A DNA stretch of 12,416 nt from an uncultured Collinsella sp. (GTDB lineage Bacteria; Actinomycetota; Coriobacteriia; Coriobacteriales; Coriobacteriaceae). The DNA is taken from contig URTP01000051.1 in NCBI GenBank assembly GCA_900550835.1, forward strand, positions 1-12,416, in the 5' to 3' direction. A model generated the notes under the pieces. It was not told the DNA's origin. It did no database searches and saw only the letters and a list, made by a program, of their open reading frames with translations. Shown in pieces: positions 7,501 to 12,416 of the stretch (position 1 is the stretch's first letter; each line of letters begins with the position of its first letter). The position numbers and the translations under genes are program-made.

Positions 7501-10500
7501 TGCCCAATCGACCTCCTGGCTCGTCCAGTGGACGCCATCGAGACTCGTCTCAACACGCATCTTGGTCACGGTGCCGTTGCCGGCGTCATCGCGCGGATAG
7601 TACTCGAGCTTATCGAGCTTGTAAGCGCGTCCATAGTCAACGGTAAGCGCCTTGCCCAGATCGTTGCCACCGGAGTGGAAACCGCCGTCGCCCGACTGGA
7701 ACTCATGGTCGAAGGCGAGCTCGGCCTTATGGCTGCCGTAAAGTGAGCCCTCCCAGGTGATTTCCTCGGCGTCGGGGACGTTCCGCCACGGATCGAGTGC
7801 GGAGTTCGCCTCGAGCACATCGCTCCAGGCGGAGTAACCTTCGGCGTTGCGCGAACGAATCTGGTAGGTGTGCTTGCTATTGTAGGCGAGGTCGGTGTGC
7901 GTGAACTCGGCCGCATCACCCACGGCAAACACAGTGCCGTCGACCTTAAGGTCGTAGGAGGTAGCACCATCGACCTTTCCCCAGGTGAGCTTGATGCTCG
8001 TTGGGGTCGTGGCGTCCTCGGGGGCAGCAAGGTTCGTGGGTGCGGAGAGGTTCTCGTTGAGGCGATCGGCTGTGAGCGTGGCGTCGGCGTTCACGAAACC
8101 GCCCAGCTCAAGCGTCTGCGCCGCTGCAGCAACATCGGTCTTCGCGAACTTGACGTAGACCTTGGGGTTCGTGGTGATCTTGGTGTTGTTGAAGCTCTCG
8201 CCCTGCTCGGCCTCGGTGCCGTCCGCATCGCTGCCGTAGTGGTTGAGGTTGGGGGTCTCGCTGTAGAAGTAGACCGCCTGGCCGGCCTCGGGGGTCGCGG
8301 CGTCAAAGGTCTCCTGCGAGTCGACCTCAACCACGTTGAGTGCGGATCCGCCGTTCTTGGCGACAACGCTCGTGGGCTTGGCGGACACATTGGCCACGAA
8401 GGTCGTGGTGCGGTTGGAGTCGTAGCCGTTGTAGCCGCCCTGCGAGGCCTCGGCGGTAAAGGTCGCGGTGCCGCCTGCGGCCTTGGAGCTGTAGACGGTG
8501 CTCACATGCTCACCGTAGGAGATATTGTCGATCGTGCCGTAGGAATCGTCCTCAGTCGTGTTGTTCTCGATGGAGGAGCCGTCGTCCTCGTACTGCGTAA
8601 AGGTGCCGTCGCCCTCGGTGGCGAAGAACTCGACGATACGCTGGCTGCGGTCGGTACCCTTGGTGTTGGTGTCGCTCACGGCCTCGGGGTTGTTGTTCTC
8701 GGCGTACATCGGCACGATAGCGTTGGCCTTCACAAACAGCGGCAGCTTCCAAAGCGGAGCCTCGTAGTTGTTGAGAACCTGGCCGCCGCGATACTGCTTA
8801 CCCGAGAAGTAATCGATCCAGATGGTGGGATTCTCGTCGGTGCCGTAGTTGGGGAGGTAAATCCCATTGCGAATGTCGTTGCCGTTCTCGTCTGCCTGGG
8901 TATCCTGATACACCGGTGCCACTAGGAAGTTCTCACCGAACATATACTGGTACTGCGTCGAAGTGCTTGCGGCGTACTCGGAGTTGTCGGAAAGCAGCAT
9001 GGCGCGGATCATGGGCAGGCCGGCATCGCCGTTACCCGTGTCGATGTTGGCCGCCGAGGCCGCGCTCGTGTAGATATAGGGCATGAGCTGCGCCTTGAGC
9101 TTGAGGTAGAAGCGCGAGATGCCTGTGTAGGGATCGCCGTGCGTCATGGGCGATTTACGTTGGGTGCCCCAACCGTCCATGTCAAGCATAGAGGGCGTGA
9201 ACGTCTTCCACTGGTAGTCACGCGCAGAGATGATGGGGTCGCCGCCAAAGATGCCATCCATGTCGGAGCCGATGTTGGGGTTGCCCGAAAGACTCTGACC
9301 GATATACGTGGGGATATGGAAGCGAATGTACTCCCAGTTACCGCCATACTGGTCGCCGGTCCAAATGCCACCAAAGCGCTGCGTGCCGGCCCAACCATCG
9401 AGCGTGATGATGTTGGGGCGCTTGTTAGCGCCGGTCGTCACCGTGTCATAAGCTGTCTTGATGCCATTAAGACCAAAGGAGTAGCCAGATCCAACCCAGG
9501 CAACGTCGGTCTTAAGGGTAGTGATGCCTCCCGTCTTGACCTCGGCGTCGAAGTCGCGAAGCAGATGCCACGGGGTCTCAGGGTTGCTGTCGGGCTCAAG
9601 GTTGGACTGGGTCCACAAGCCCGTGCTCACACCCTTGGAGTTGGCATACTCGGTGAACTTCTTAAGGTTGTCGACATTGGCACGCACAGCGTTAAGACGG
9701 TCGGCCGAGCTCGCTCCGTCGGAGTTGACGCCGCCGGTCTTGTAGTAACCGTTCTGGCCATAGCCGGCGCCGTAACCGTCGTTCGGCAGGAACCAGCCGA
9801 GCGGCATGTCGTTGTCCTCGTAGTCATCGATAACCTGACGAGCAGAGAACTGGCGGTCGAAATCGGTCGCTTTCATGTTCTCGGTATCAACCGTAGGGCC
9901 CTCACCGTTGAGCGTCTCGGCCGCAAGTGTGCCGTCGAGCTTGTAGCCCGTCGACATGCCAGACTCGTACTTAACGTCGCCCTTCTCGCTCGAGGACTTG
10001 CTGCCCTTGGTCTCCCACTTCTTTTGACCCGAGGTCGTTGACCAGCCATCACGGTTATAGGCATTAAGATGACCAAGGTAGAACCCGTACTCGGGCAGCA
10101 GTACCGGGTTACCGGTCACCTTGTAGTAGTCCTGCAGCATCTCGGTTGCCACGTTCGAAGCGCCCTCGTTGGTCGCCACGAAGTAGTAGGCATCAAACTC
10201 ATTCTCGCTGTGCAAAGTCGTGACCGTCGATGAGTCCGTGGAACCGAAGTCGTAGGAACCCTCTGCAAACGTGTTTCGGAGTACGCCGTAGCCGTCACTC
10301 GTCCAATAAAACGGGTTGGGCGAGGCAACGCCGCCATCGGTCCAGTTGTTCGTGTTGGAGATGGCGATGGTCTGGTTGGTGTGCAGGAAGCGTCCGTTCT
10401 GGGTGCCGCCGCCAAAGAAGTTCTCGGACTTCTCCTTGGCGAGCGTCTGGACGGTACCCTTCTTATCAAGGTCGAGGGACGCGGACTCGGAAACCACGAC

Positions 10501-10944
10501 ACGGTCGCCTGACTTGATACTCATCTTGCCGGTCGCCTTGTCCAGGATCACGGTCGCCTTTCCGCCGGTGATCTCGATAGTGTCGCCCTTGTCGGCAACC
10601 GTCGCACTCGGCTTGCTGTAGGTGTCCGAGGTATCGGGCTGAGCCTGGATTTTAGCCGTGTGGGACTTACTGCGCGGTGTGGCGTAATCGGAAAACTCAC
10701 CCTTGGGGTCGACGTTATAACGGAAAATACCGTCCTCGAGGAACGTAATACGGCCCTTGATGCCGTCAGCGAAATCGATGTCGACGACATTCGAGGCAGA
10801 CTGGGACACGGTCGCTGAGTCGACGCCCTTGAGTGGCGTGGCAATCGCCTGTTGGGGATTGGCAAACACGAGCGTCGCTGCAGTGGCAACGAGGACCGCG
10901 CTTCCCTTCACCCACCGTTTCGTAAAAATGGAATTCCTGCGCAC
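4531..10944 (-). CDS. Secreted, wall-anchored multidomain GH31 glycosidase, probable alpha-N-acetylgalactosaminidase
   Basis: A 2137-aa cell-surface enzyme. Layout by residue: signal peptide 1-35 (cut after AIA); beta-sandwich about 50-277; GH31 barrel about 283-650 with candidate nucleophile Asp480 (TLKTDVAWVG) and acid/base Asp531 (WTGDQ); C-terminal beta domains to about 965; FN3 967-1047; discoidin/CBM32-like 1062-1190; dockerin-like 1202-1262; cohesin-like 1268-1407; second discoidin-like 1417-1580; Ig-like 1581-1674; FIVAR 1676-1743; third discoidin 1750-1909; FIVAR 1913-1986 and 1994-2061; Gly/Ser/Asn/Gln linker 2062-2097; IPNTGD 2102-2107, TM and basic tail. LPNDGYGAGYG (386-396) and the FN3 plus F5/8C architecture fit the GH31 group of Gram-positive alpha-N-acetylgalactosaminidases acting on GalNAc-Ser/Thr of mucins; substrate is inferred. 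The GTG at 10944 is chosen because AAAGGAG lies 5 nt upstream and the signal peptide then begins MRRNSIFTKRW. Monocistronic. Confidence 0.93.
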   Translation of the reverse strand: MRRNSIFTKRWVKGSAVLVATAATLVFANPQQAIATPLKGVDSATVSQSASNVVDIDFADGIKGRITFLEDGIFRYNVDPKGEFSDYATPRSKSHTAKIQAQPDTSDTYSKPSATVADKGDTIEITGGKATVILDKATGKMSIKSGDRVVVSESASLDLDKKGTVQTLAKEKSENFFGGGTQNGRFLHTNQTIAISNTNNWTDGGVASPNPFYWTSDGYGVLRNTFAEGSYDFGSTDSSTVTTLHSENEFDAYYFVATNEGASNVATEMLQDYYKVTGNPVLLPEYGFYLGHLNAYNRDGWSTTSGQKKWETKGSKSSSEKGDVKYESGMSTGYKLDGTLAAETLNGEGPTVDTENMKATDFDRQFSARQVIDDYEDNDMPLGWFLPNDGYGAGYGQNGYYKTGGVNSDGASSADRLNAVRANVDNLKKFTEYANSKGVSTGLWTQSNLEPDSNPETPWHLLRDFDAEVKTGGITTLKTDVAWVGSGYSFGLNGIKTAYDTVTTGANKRPNIITLDGWAGTQRFGGIWTGDQYGGNWEYIRFHIPTYIGQSLSGNPNIGSDMDGIFGGDPIISARDYQWKTFTPSMLDMDGWGTQRKSPMTHGDPYTGISRFYLKLKAQLMPYIYTSAASAANIDTGNGDAGLPMIRAMLLSDNSEYAASTSTQYQYMFGENFLVAPVYQDTQADENGNDIRNGIYLPNYGTDENPTIWIDYFSGKQYRGGQVLNNYEAPLWKLPLFVKANAIVPMYAENNNPEAVSDTNTKGTDRSQRIVEFFATEGDGTFTQYEDDGSSIENNTTEDDSYGTIDNISYGEHVSTVYSSKAAGGTATFTAEASQGGYNGYDSNRTTTFVANVSAKPTSVVAKNGGSALNVVEVDSQETFDAATPEAGQAVYFYSETPNLNHYGSDADGTEAEQGESFNNTKITTNPKVYVKFAKTDVAAAAQTLELGGFVNADATLTADRLNENLSAPTNLAAPEDATTPTSIKLTWGKVDGATSYDLKVDGTVFAVGDAAEFTHTDLAYNSKHTYQIRSRNAEGYSAWSDVLEANSALDPWRNVPDAEEITWEGSLYGSHKAELAFDHEFQSGDGGFHSGGNDLGKALTVDYGRAYKLDKLEYYPRDDAGNGTVTKMRVETSLDGVHWTSQEVDWARSADCKTVAFDGTVAARYVRMTPLASVGNFFSASEIAIYKTDGTDGFAVGSNLNKATISDGDYSNMKNYLGLENREPDTPTFGSQIRDHFADLNDNGVYDVYDYSFTMAGLDGGTKQKGKVAGSLAVIPSKTEVEAGDEITVDVYAADAKNVNALGALVNFKSDQFEFVSESIAQDGSTAGMENLSREKVQFVDGTQTINLAFANRGDGKLYNGTGAVASFKLKAKTAGKVELPSTSWLIGPACDALEFASDGTVTIPDVPQPTVAEYAQDAFNITMTNDELTTDDGTNVEKLIQQKSYNALFDNNEGDNGFEFLWNWSGNWDSEGKLPSYVKLPTTMTFAFKTPSKLDSVEVVNRNGGNGTVQKIKAVVTFEDGSIQEFAGGEYDSFLARYAFDLSAENKGKKATKVEVTPLEASGDQMLTLREVNFNYTQGVEAIEGVELGKNQTEFFEGDITPVDAKATPESAGYPYVTVESSDPSVVSVSAVQAGDSVSYYLRANKAGKAKITVASVLDPSKTASYEVEVKAGVDTSALVAALSKAAGYSESVYTKDSYAALTTAVEAARKLLDSGQGSYSKKDVADATAKIEKAIDGLKMRPVDEKILINTPENRKNVKVADFSSEADYEGSNAVNALDGDERTLWHSDWAHGTGMPQYLSVDLGRDYDLTDVTFLPRQDGGTNGDIFEAEILVSDTADGYEMGTAASMGTFAFDNDGRVLTDRGDWKQMSFGAARGRYVTVKVIHAGGGDVDAYCSMAELKFYGTAVPDPVAKDDLATAIEKVDAEVAAGDLKAGDYTEASWTALENALASARAILSDENATQDEVDQALRALESARGALEKTPVAPVENPTKKQLKALVKQAKETDTRGKTAESVKALTDAITYAEDVLGDEDASDTQIQAAYGQLKLAIESLKDADSGNQGGSGNQGSGNGSNGGNQAGKPAGDKAQGSKKNGSAIPNTGDQTAATVATVGGLGAIIAAIGAFFHRRSKAK
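4534..4641 (-). other. C-terminal cell-wall sorting signal (IPNTGD, TM helix, basic tail)
   Basis: The last 36 residues of the GH31 protein: IPNTGD, about 20 hydrophobic residues rich in Ala, Gly, Val and Ile, then HRRSKAK. This is the classic three-part sorting signal, with Ile in place of the Leu of LPxTG. It predicts cleavage between Thr and Gly and covalent surface attachment by a sortase. Confidence 0.9.
4654..4761 (-). repeat. Low-complexity linker with GSGNQG-type repeats in the GH31 protein
   Basis: Residues about 2062-2097 are Gly, Ser, Asn, Gln and Lys only, with short units such as GNQGGSGNQG. It is probably a flexible wall-spanning spacer before the sorting signal. At DNA level the units give short repeats of the form CCCTGGTTGCC, a place where length variation between strains is likely. 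Confidence 0.75.
6724..7143 (-). other. Cohesin-like module inside the GH31 protein
   Basis: Residues about 1268-1407 begin GSLAVIPSKTEVEAGDEITV and continue with DAKNVNALGALVNFKSDQFEFV, the pattern of a cohesin-type beta-sandwich (V-x-x-G-D-x-x-x-V, D-x-x-N-x-x-x, then a F/Y-x-x-x-x-F-V strand). Cohesins bind dockerins; here the partner is unknown. The call rests on pattern only. Confidence 0.65.
7159..7341 (-). other. Dockerin-like calcium-binding module inside the GH31 protein
   Basis: Residues about 1202-1262 hold one clear EF-hand-like dockerin loop, DLNDNGVYDVYD (1240-1251), with Asp/Asn at loop positions 1, 3, 5, 9 and 12. A degenerate first half, ISDGDYSNMKNYLGL, lies before it. Two half-repeats are typical of type I dockerins, though the first loop has lost its acidic ligands. 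Confidence 0.6.
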
Positions 10945-10949
10945 CTGGT

Positions 10950-10956
10950 CTCCTTT
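10950..10956 (-). promoter_or_regulatory. Ribosome binding site of the GH31 gene (decides the GTG start)
   Basis: AAAGGAG on the minus strand, five bases before GTG at 10944. The in-frame ATG at 11013 lacks such a site and would put 23 extra polar residues before a clean signal peptide. Confidence 0.85.
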
Positions 10957-11054
10957 CTTCCGAGATGCTGAGGTGCCGAGGACGCCCCCCGGCAGCATGG
11001 GAAAACGTATCAAACGGGGATGTTCGGTACATTCCGCACAATGGGGCCACCCGT

Positions 11055-11254
11055 TACCAAGGGGCCAACTGGTAGTAACCAGATAGCCACCTACTTGGTG
11101 ATATCAATATATGGGAGCACTTGCGCAACCAAGTTCGGAAGTCCACCAGCGGCAGTAAAATGAGCGTCAACGGCAAGGTGGGCTTAATAAGCCATACCAA
11201 TTGGTTCTTCAGTCAAATACCAATCTAGCAAAAATGTACTGTTTATCTGGTATT
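11055..11254. promoter_or_regulatory. Cluster of TTGGTA-type half-sites and palindromes
   Basis: On the minus strand TTGGTAT(T) occurs at 11217-11224 and 11194-11200, and TTGGTA at 11055-11060; AATACCA in the opposite sense is at 11248-11254. Palindromes include ACCAATTGGT (11196-11205), CTGGTAGTAACCAG (11069-11082), CACCTACTTGGTG (11088-11100) and TGATATCA (11099-11106). The recurrence suggests binding sites for one regulator; which one cannot be told. Confidence 0.45.
11106..11132 (-). promoter_or_regulatory. Candidate promoter of the GH31 gene
   Basis: TTGGTT (11132-11127) and TATATT (11111-11106) on the minus strand with a short 15-nt spacer. It would give a leader of roughly 155 nt containing CTGGTAGTAACCAG. 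The spacing is poor, so this is only the best candidate seen. Confidence 0.35.
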
Positions 11255-11266
11255 ACACAGACCATA

Positions 11267-11312
11267 CCTTTCCCTCGGGAACTGGGCTTCGCGAAGTTTC
11301 CCGAGAGAAAAG
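11267..11312 (-). other. Strong RNA hairpin between marR and the GH31 gene
   Basis: On the minus strand CTTTTCTCTCGGGAA pairs with TTCCCGAGGGAAAGG over 15 bp, two of them G-U, around a 16-nt loop that itself contains the palindrome CTTCGCGAAG. In plus-strand RNA the two G-U positions become C-A mismatches, so the structure fits minus-strand transcription. No T run follows, so it is not a standard terminator; it might be a leader element, a processing site or a factor-dependent terminator of marR. Confidence 0.6.
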
Positions 11313-11415
11313 CTCGACCGCCGCCCTGCGACCTACCGGAGATTGCTATGCCGTACGTTGGCTGATTTGGTTTGGAATGAGATGCTGACGGTAGTCAATG
11401 GGCACAACTGTCCCG

Positions 11416-11435
11416 GGTGCATTTCAAGATGCACC
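11416..11435 (-). terminator. Hairpin just after marR, possible weak terminator
   Basis: GGTGCAT and ATGCACC form a perfect 7-bp stem with a 6-nt loop, about 20 bp after the marR stop. There is no T run, so it may stabilise the 3' end or be a weak terminator. Confidence 0.4.
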
Positions 11436-11454
11436 TAAATGTCTGCCTTCATCC

Positions 11455-11931
11455 TTATAGATTGTCCAGGTAGTCGTCGGCATCATAGGTAAGGCTGTAG
11501 GCTTTATTCAGGATGCGCACGAGCTCCTGAGCATCGTGCTCGCCGAGCGCTGAGAGTTGTTTCGAGAGCGATGCCACACTCTCGGCATTTTTTTTCACCG
11601 CGAAATCACGGCCTTCCTCGGTAATGCTCACCAGCACACGCCGACGATCGTTTGGATCAGTCCTGCGCTGAACGTAACCCTTACTCTCGAGTGAATCCAA
11701 GATATGCGACATGCGCGCACGGGAGAATTTCAGCTTCTTGGCAATCTCGGAGGGAATGACATCACCGTCAATACCCGATAGATACTGTAAAACCGGTGCC
11801 TCGCCCACACTGGCGCCGCCGGCAGCACTCAAGGATCCCTTGGCAAGGGAACGTGAGTACACAATCAGTTTTCGAGCGACGTCATCGTAATCCACTGGGG
11901 ATATTGTCCTTTGCAACTCTAGAAGGGCCAT
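11455..11931 (-). CDS. MarR-family transcriptional regulator
   Basis: A 158-aa winged-helix DNA-binding protein, normal length for the family, expected to act as a dimer on a palindromic operator and to respond to a small ligand or stress. The winged helix spans about 45-112: a first helix pair around VLQYLSGIDGDVIPSEIAKK, recognition helix about 70-83 (SRARMSHILDSLES) and the wing DPNDRRRVLVSIT (92-104), the family signature. Flanking helices (about 14-31 and 115-146) form the dimer interface. The ATG at 11931 has no convincing ribosome binding site, and an in-frame stop lies shortly upstream; a GTG at codon 13 is preceded by AAAGGA but too far away. It lies 68 bp after the small membrane protein gene and upstream of the GH31 gene, all on the same strand. 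Ligand and target are unknown. Confidence 0.92.
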   Translation of the reverse strand: MALLELQRTISPVDYDDVARKLIVYSRSLAKGSLSAAGGASVGEAPVLQYLSGIDGDVIPSEIAKKLKFSRARMSHILDSLESKGYVQRRTDPNDRRRVLVSITEEGRDFAVKKNAESVASLSKQLSALGEHDAQELVRILNKAYSLTYDADDYLDNL

Positions 11932-11999
11932 AAAACCGTCATTTGCCGTACATTAGTTAACATTCGCAACAATTATTTATGATACCCCAACGCGGAAGT

Positions 12000-12326
12000 C
12001 TATTGCTCGTCCTTCTTGCGTCGCATAAGCTCCTCAACGTCGACACCAGCGGCCTCGAGCATGCGCTCGACATTCTTTTTGGCGTTGGTCGTGCCGACCT
12101 TAAGCACGATCGAAAGCGGAGTGCCCACCACCAGGCACACGATGCCCACGGGGACACCCCAGCCGGGGCCGCCCTGCATACCCCACATCCCCATCAAAAA
12201 GCCAATCGCCACGAGCGAATAGCCCAGGCGCAGCCAAACATTGAGCCGCTGAATAGCATCGGTCTGCATCTTTGCCTCGCGAATCAAGTCGTCGCGCGAA
12301 AGGTCGTGTCCATGTTTCTCGTGCAT
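12000..12326 (-). CDS. Small two-TM membrane protein of unknown function
   Basis: A 108-aa protein that I do not recognise. The N-terminus is His-rich and polar (MHEKHGHDLSRDD), then an amphipathic helix, TM segments at about 33-50 and 58-76 separated by a Gly/Pro turn (QGGPGWGVP), and a charged C-terminal helix (about 80-108). Both ends are probably cytoplasmic. The ATG at 12326 is chosen because GAGGAGG lies five bases upstream; in-frame ATGs further up (12368, 12356, 12353) lack a site. It precedes marR by 68 bp in the same direction and may share its transcript. Nothing in the sequence gives a biochemical role. Confidence 0.75.
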   Translation of the reverse strand: MHEKHGHDLSRDDLIREAKMQTDAIQRLNVWLRLGYSLVAIGFLMGMWGMQGGPGWGVPVGIVCLVVGTPLSIVLKVGTTNAKKNVERMLEAAGVDVEELMRRKKDEQ

Positions 12327-12330
12327 ATGG

Positions 12331-12338
12331 TCCTCCTC
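12331..12338 (-). promoter_or_regulatory. Ribosome binding site of the small membrane protein gene (decides the start)
   Basis: GAGGAGGA on the minus strand immediately before ATG 12326. It makes the longer reading from 12368 unlikely. Confidence 0.75.
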
Positions 12339-12398
12339 GTGCAAAGTGTGCATCATGCGCAAGTGCATCGTTTGTCGAATACGTCATCTTTCAAGAGC

Positions 12399-12404
12399 AA
12401 TATA
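12399..12404 (-). promoter_or_regulatory. Possible -10 box of the small membrane protein gene
   Basis: TATATT on the minus strand about 73 bp before the ATG. The matching -35 would fall beyond the window edge, so it cannot be judged. Confidence 0.35.
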
Positions 12405-12416
12405 GCGGGTGTCGTG

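Larger units (their letters stand above)
10957..11454. other. Long structured intergenic region between marR and the GH31 gene
   Basis: About 500 bp with no credible ORF, and more AT-rich in the middle (about 11095-11270) than the flanking genes. It holds a candidate GH31 promoter, repeated TTGGTA-type half-sites with several short palindromes, a 46-bp hairpin and a smaller hairpin just after marR; these are listed separately. This is the most likely site of control of the GH31 gene. Confidence 0.7.

Noticed and set aside
7870..8925. A 351-codon plus-strand open frame inside the GH31 gene
   Set aside because: Shadow frame rich in Gly, Val and Leu; no start signal or family resemblance.
9139..10041. 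A 300-codon plus-strand open frame opposite the GH31 barrel
   Set aside because: The opposite strand encodes the conserved catalytic residues; this frame is a by-product.
10766..11050. A 94-codon minus-strand frame over the GH31 start and leader
   Set aside because: It overlaps the signal peptide in another frame, lacks a ribosome binding site and resembles nothing.
10957..11454. Riboswitch, T-box or insertion-sequence remnant in the marR-GH31 gap
   Set aside because: No T-box sequence, known riboswitch core, transposase fragment or terminal repeats with target duplications were seen; only local hairpins and half-sites can be supported.

Overview
This window comes from a high-GC Gram-positive gut bacterium, most likely Collinsella or a close relative in the Coriobacteriia. 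That is inferred from codon and GC style, from a class B sortase with an IPxTG-type surface protein, and from the mix of genes; no rRNA or other taxonomic marker is present. Almost everything is on the minus strand. In minus-strand order the genes are: a small two-TM membrane protein (12326-12000), a MarR-family regulator (11931-11455), a 510-bp structured intergenic region, a 2137-aa secreted and wall-anchored glycoside hydrolase family 31 enzyme (10944-4531), purE (4313-3849), a class B sortase (3813-2815) and a divergent MoaE-like protein (2747-2331). A plus-strand CmpB-type membrane protein (1011-2240) follows, and the amino-terminal half of purF (723-1) runs off the left edge.

The dominant feature is the GH31 protein, about half of the window. 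Its catalytic region resembles the GH31 group that contains alpha-N-acetylgalactosaminidases of Gram-positive gut bacteria, so removal of the core GalNAc from mucin-type O-glycans is the leading guess. It carries an FN3 domain, three discoidin (F5/8 type C)-like domains, a dockerin-like calcium loop followed directly by a cohesin-like module, an Ig-like domain, three FIVAR helical repeats, a Gly/Ser/Asn linker and a C-terminal IPNTGD sorting signal. It ends at its own terminator. purE then has its own probable promoter, and purE-srtB-moaE-like look co-transcribed (35-bp and about 65-bp gaps), ending at a hairpin terminator shared with the convergent CmpB-type gene.

How the genes may work together: the sortase is a plausible but unproven anchor for the GH31 enzyme. 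Two de novo purine genes, purE and purF, lie within 4 kb of each other but are probably not one transcript. The MarR regulator sits upstream of the GH31 gene in the same direction and could control it; the intergenic region between them holds repeated TTGGTAT-type half-sites and a long hairpin whose G-U pairs make sense only in minus-strand RNA. No mobile element, CRISPR array, tRNA or rRNA was seen.
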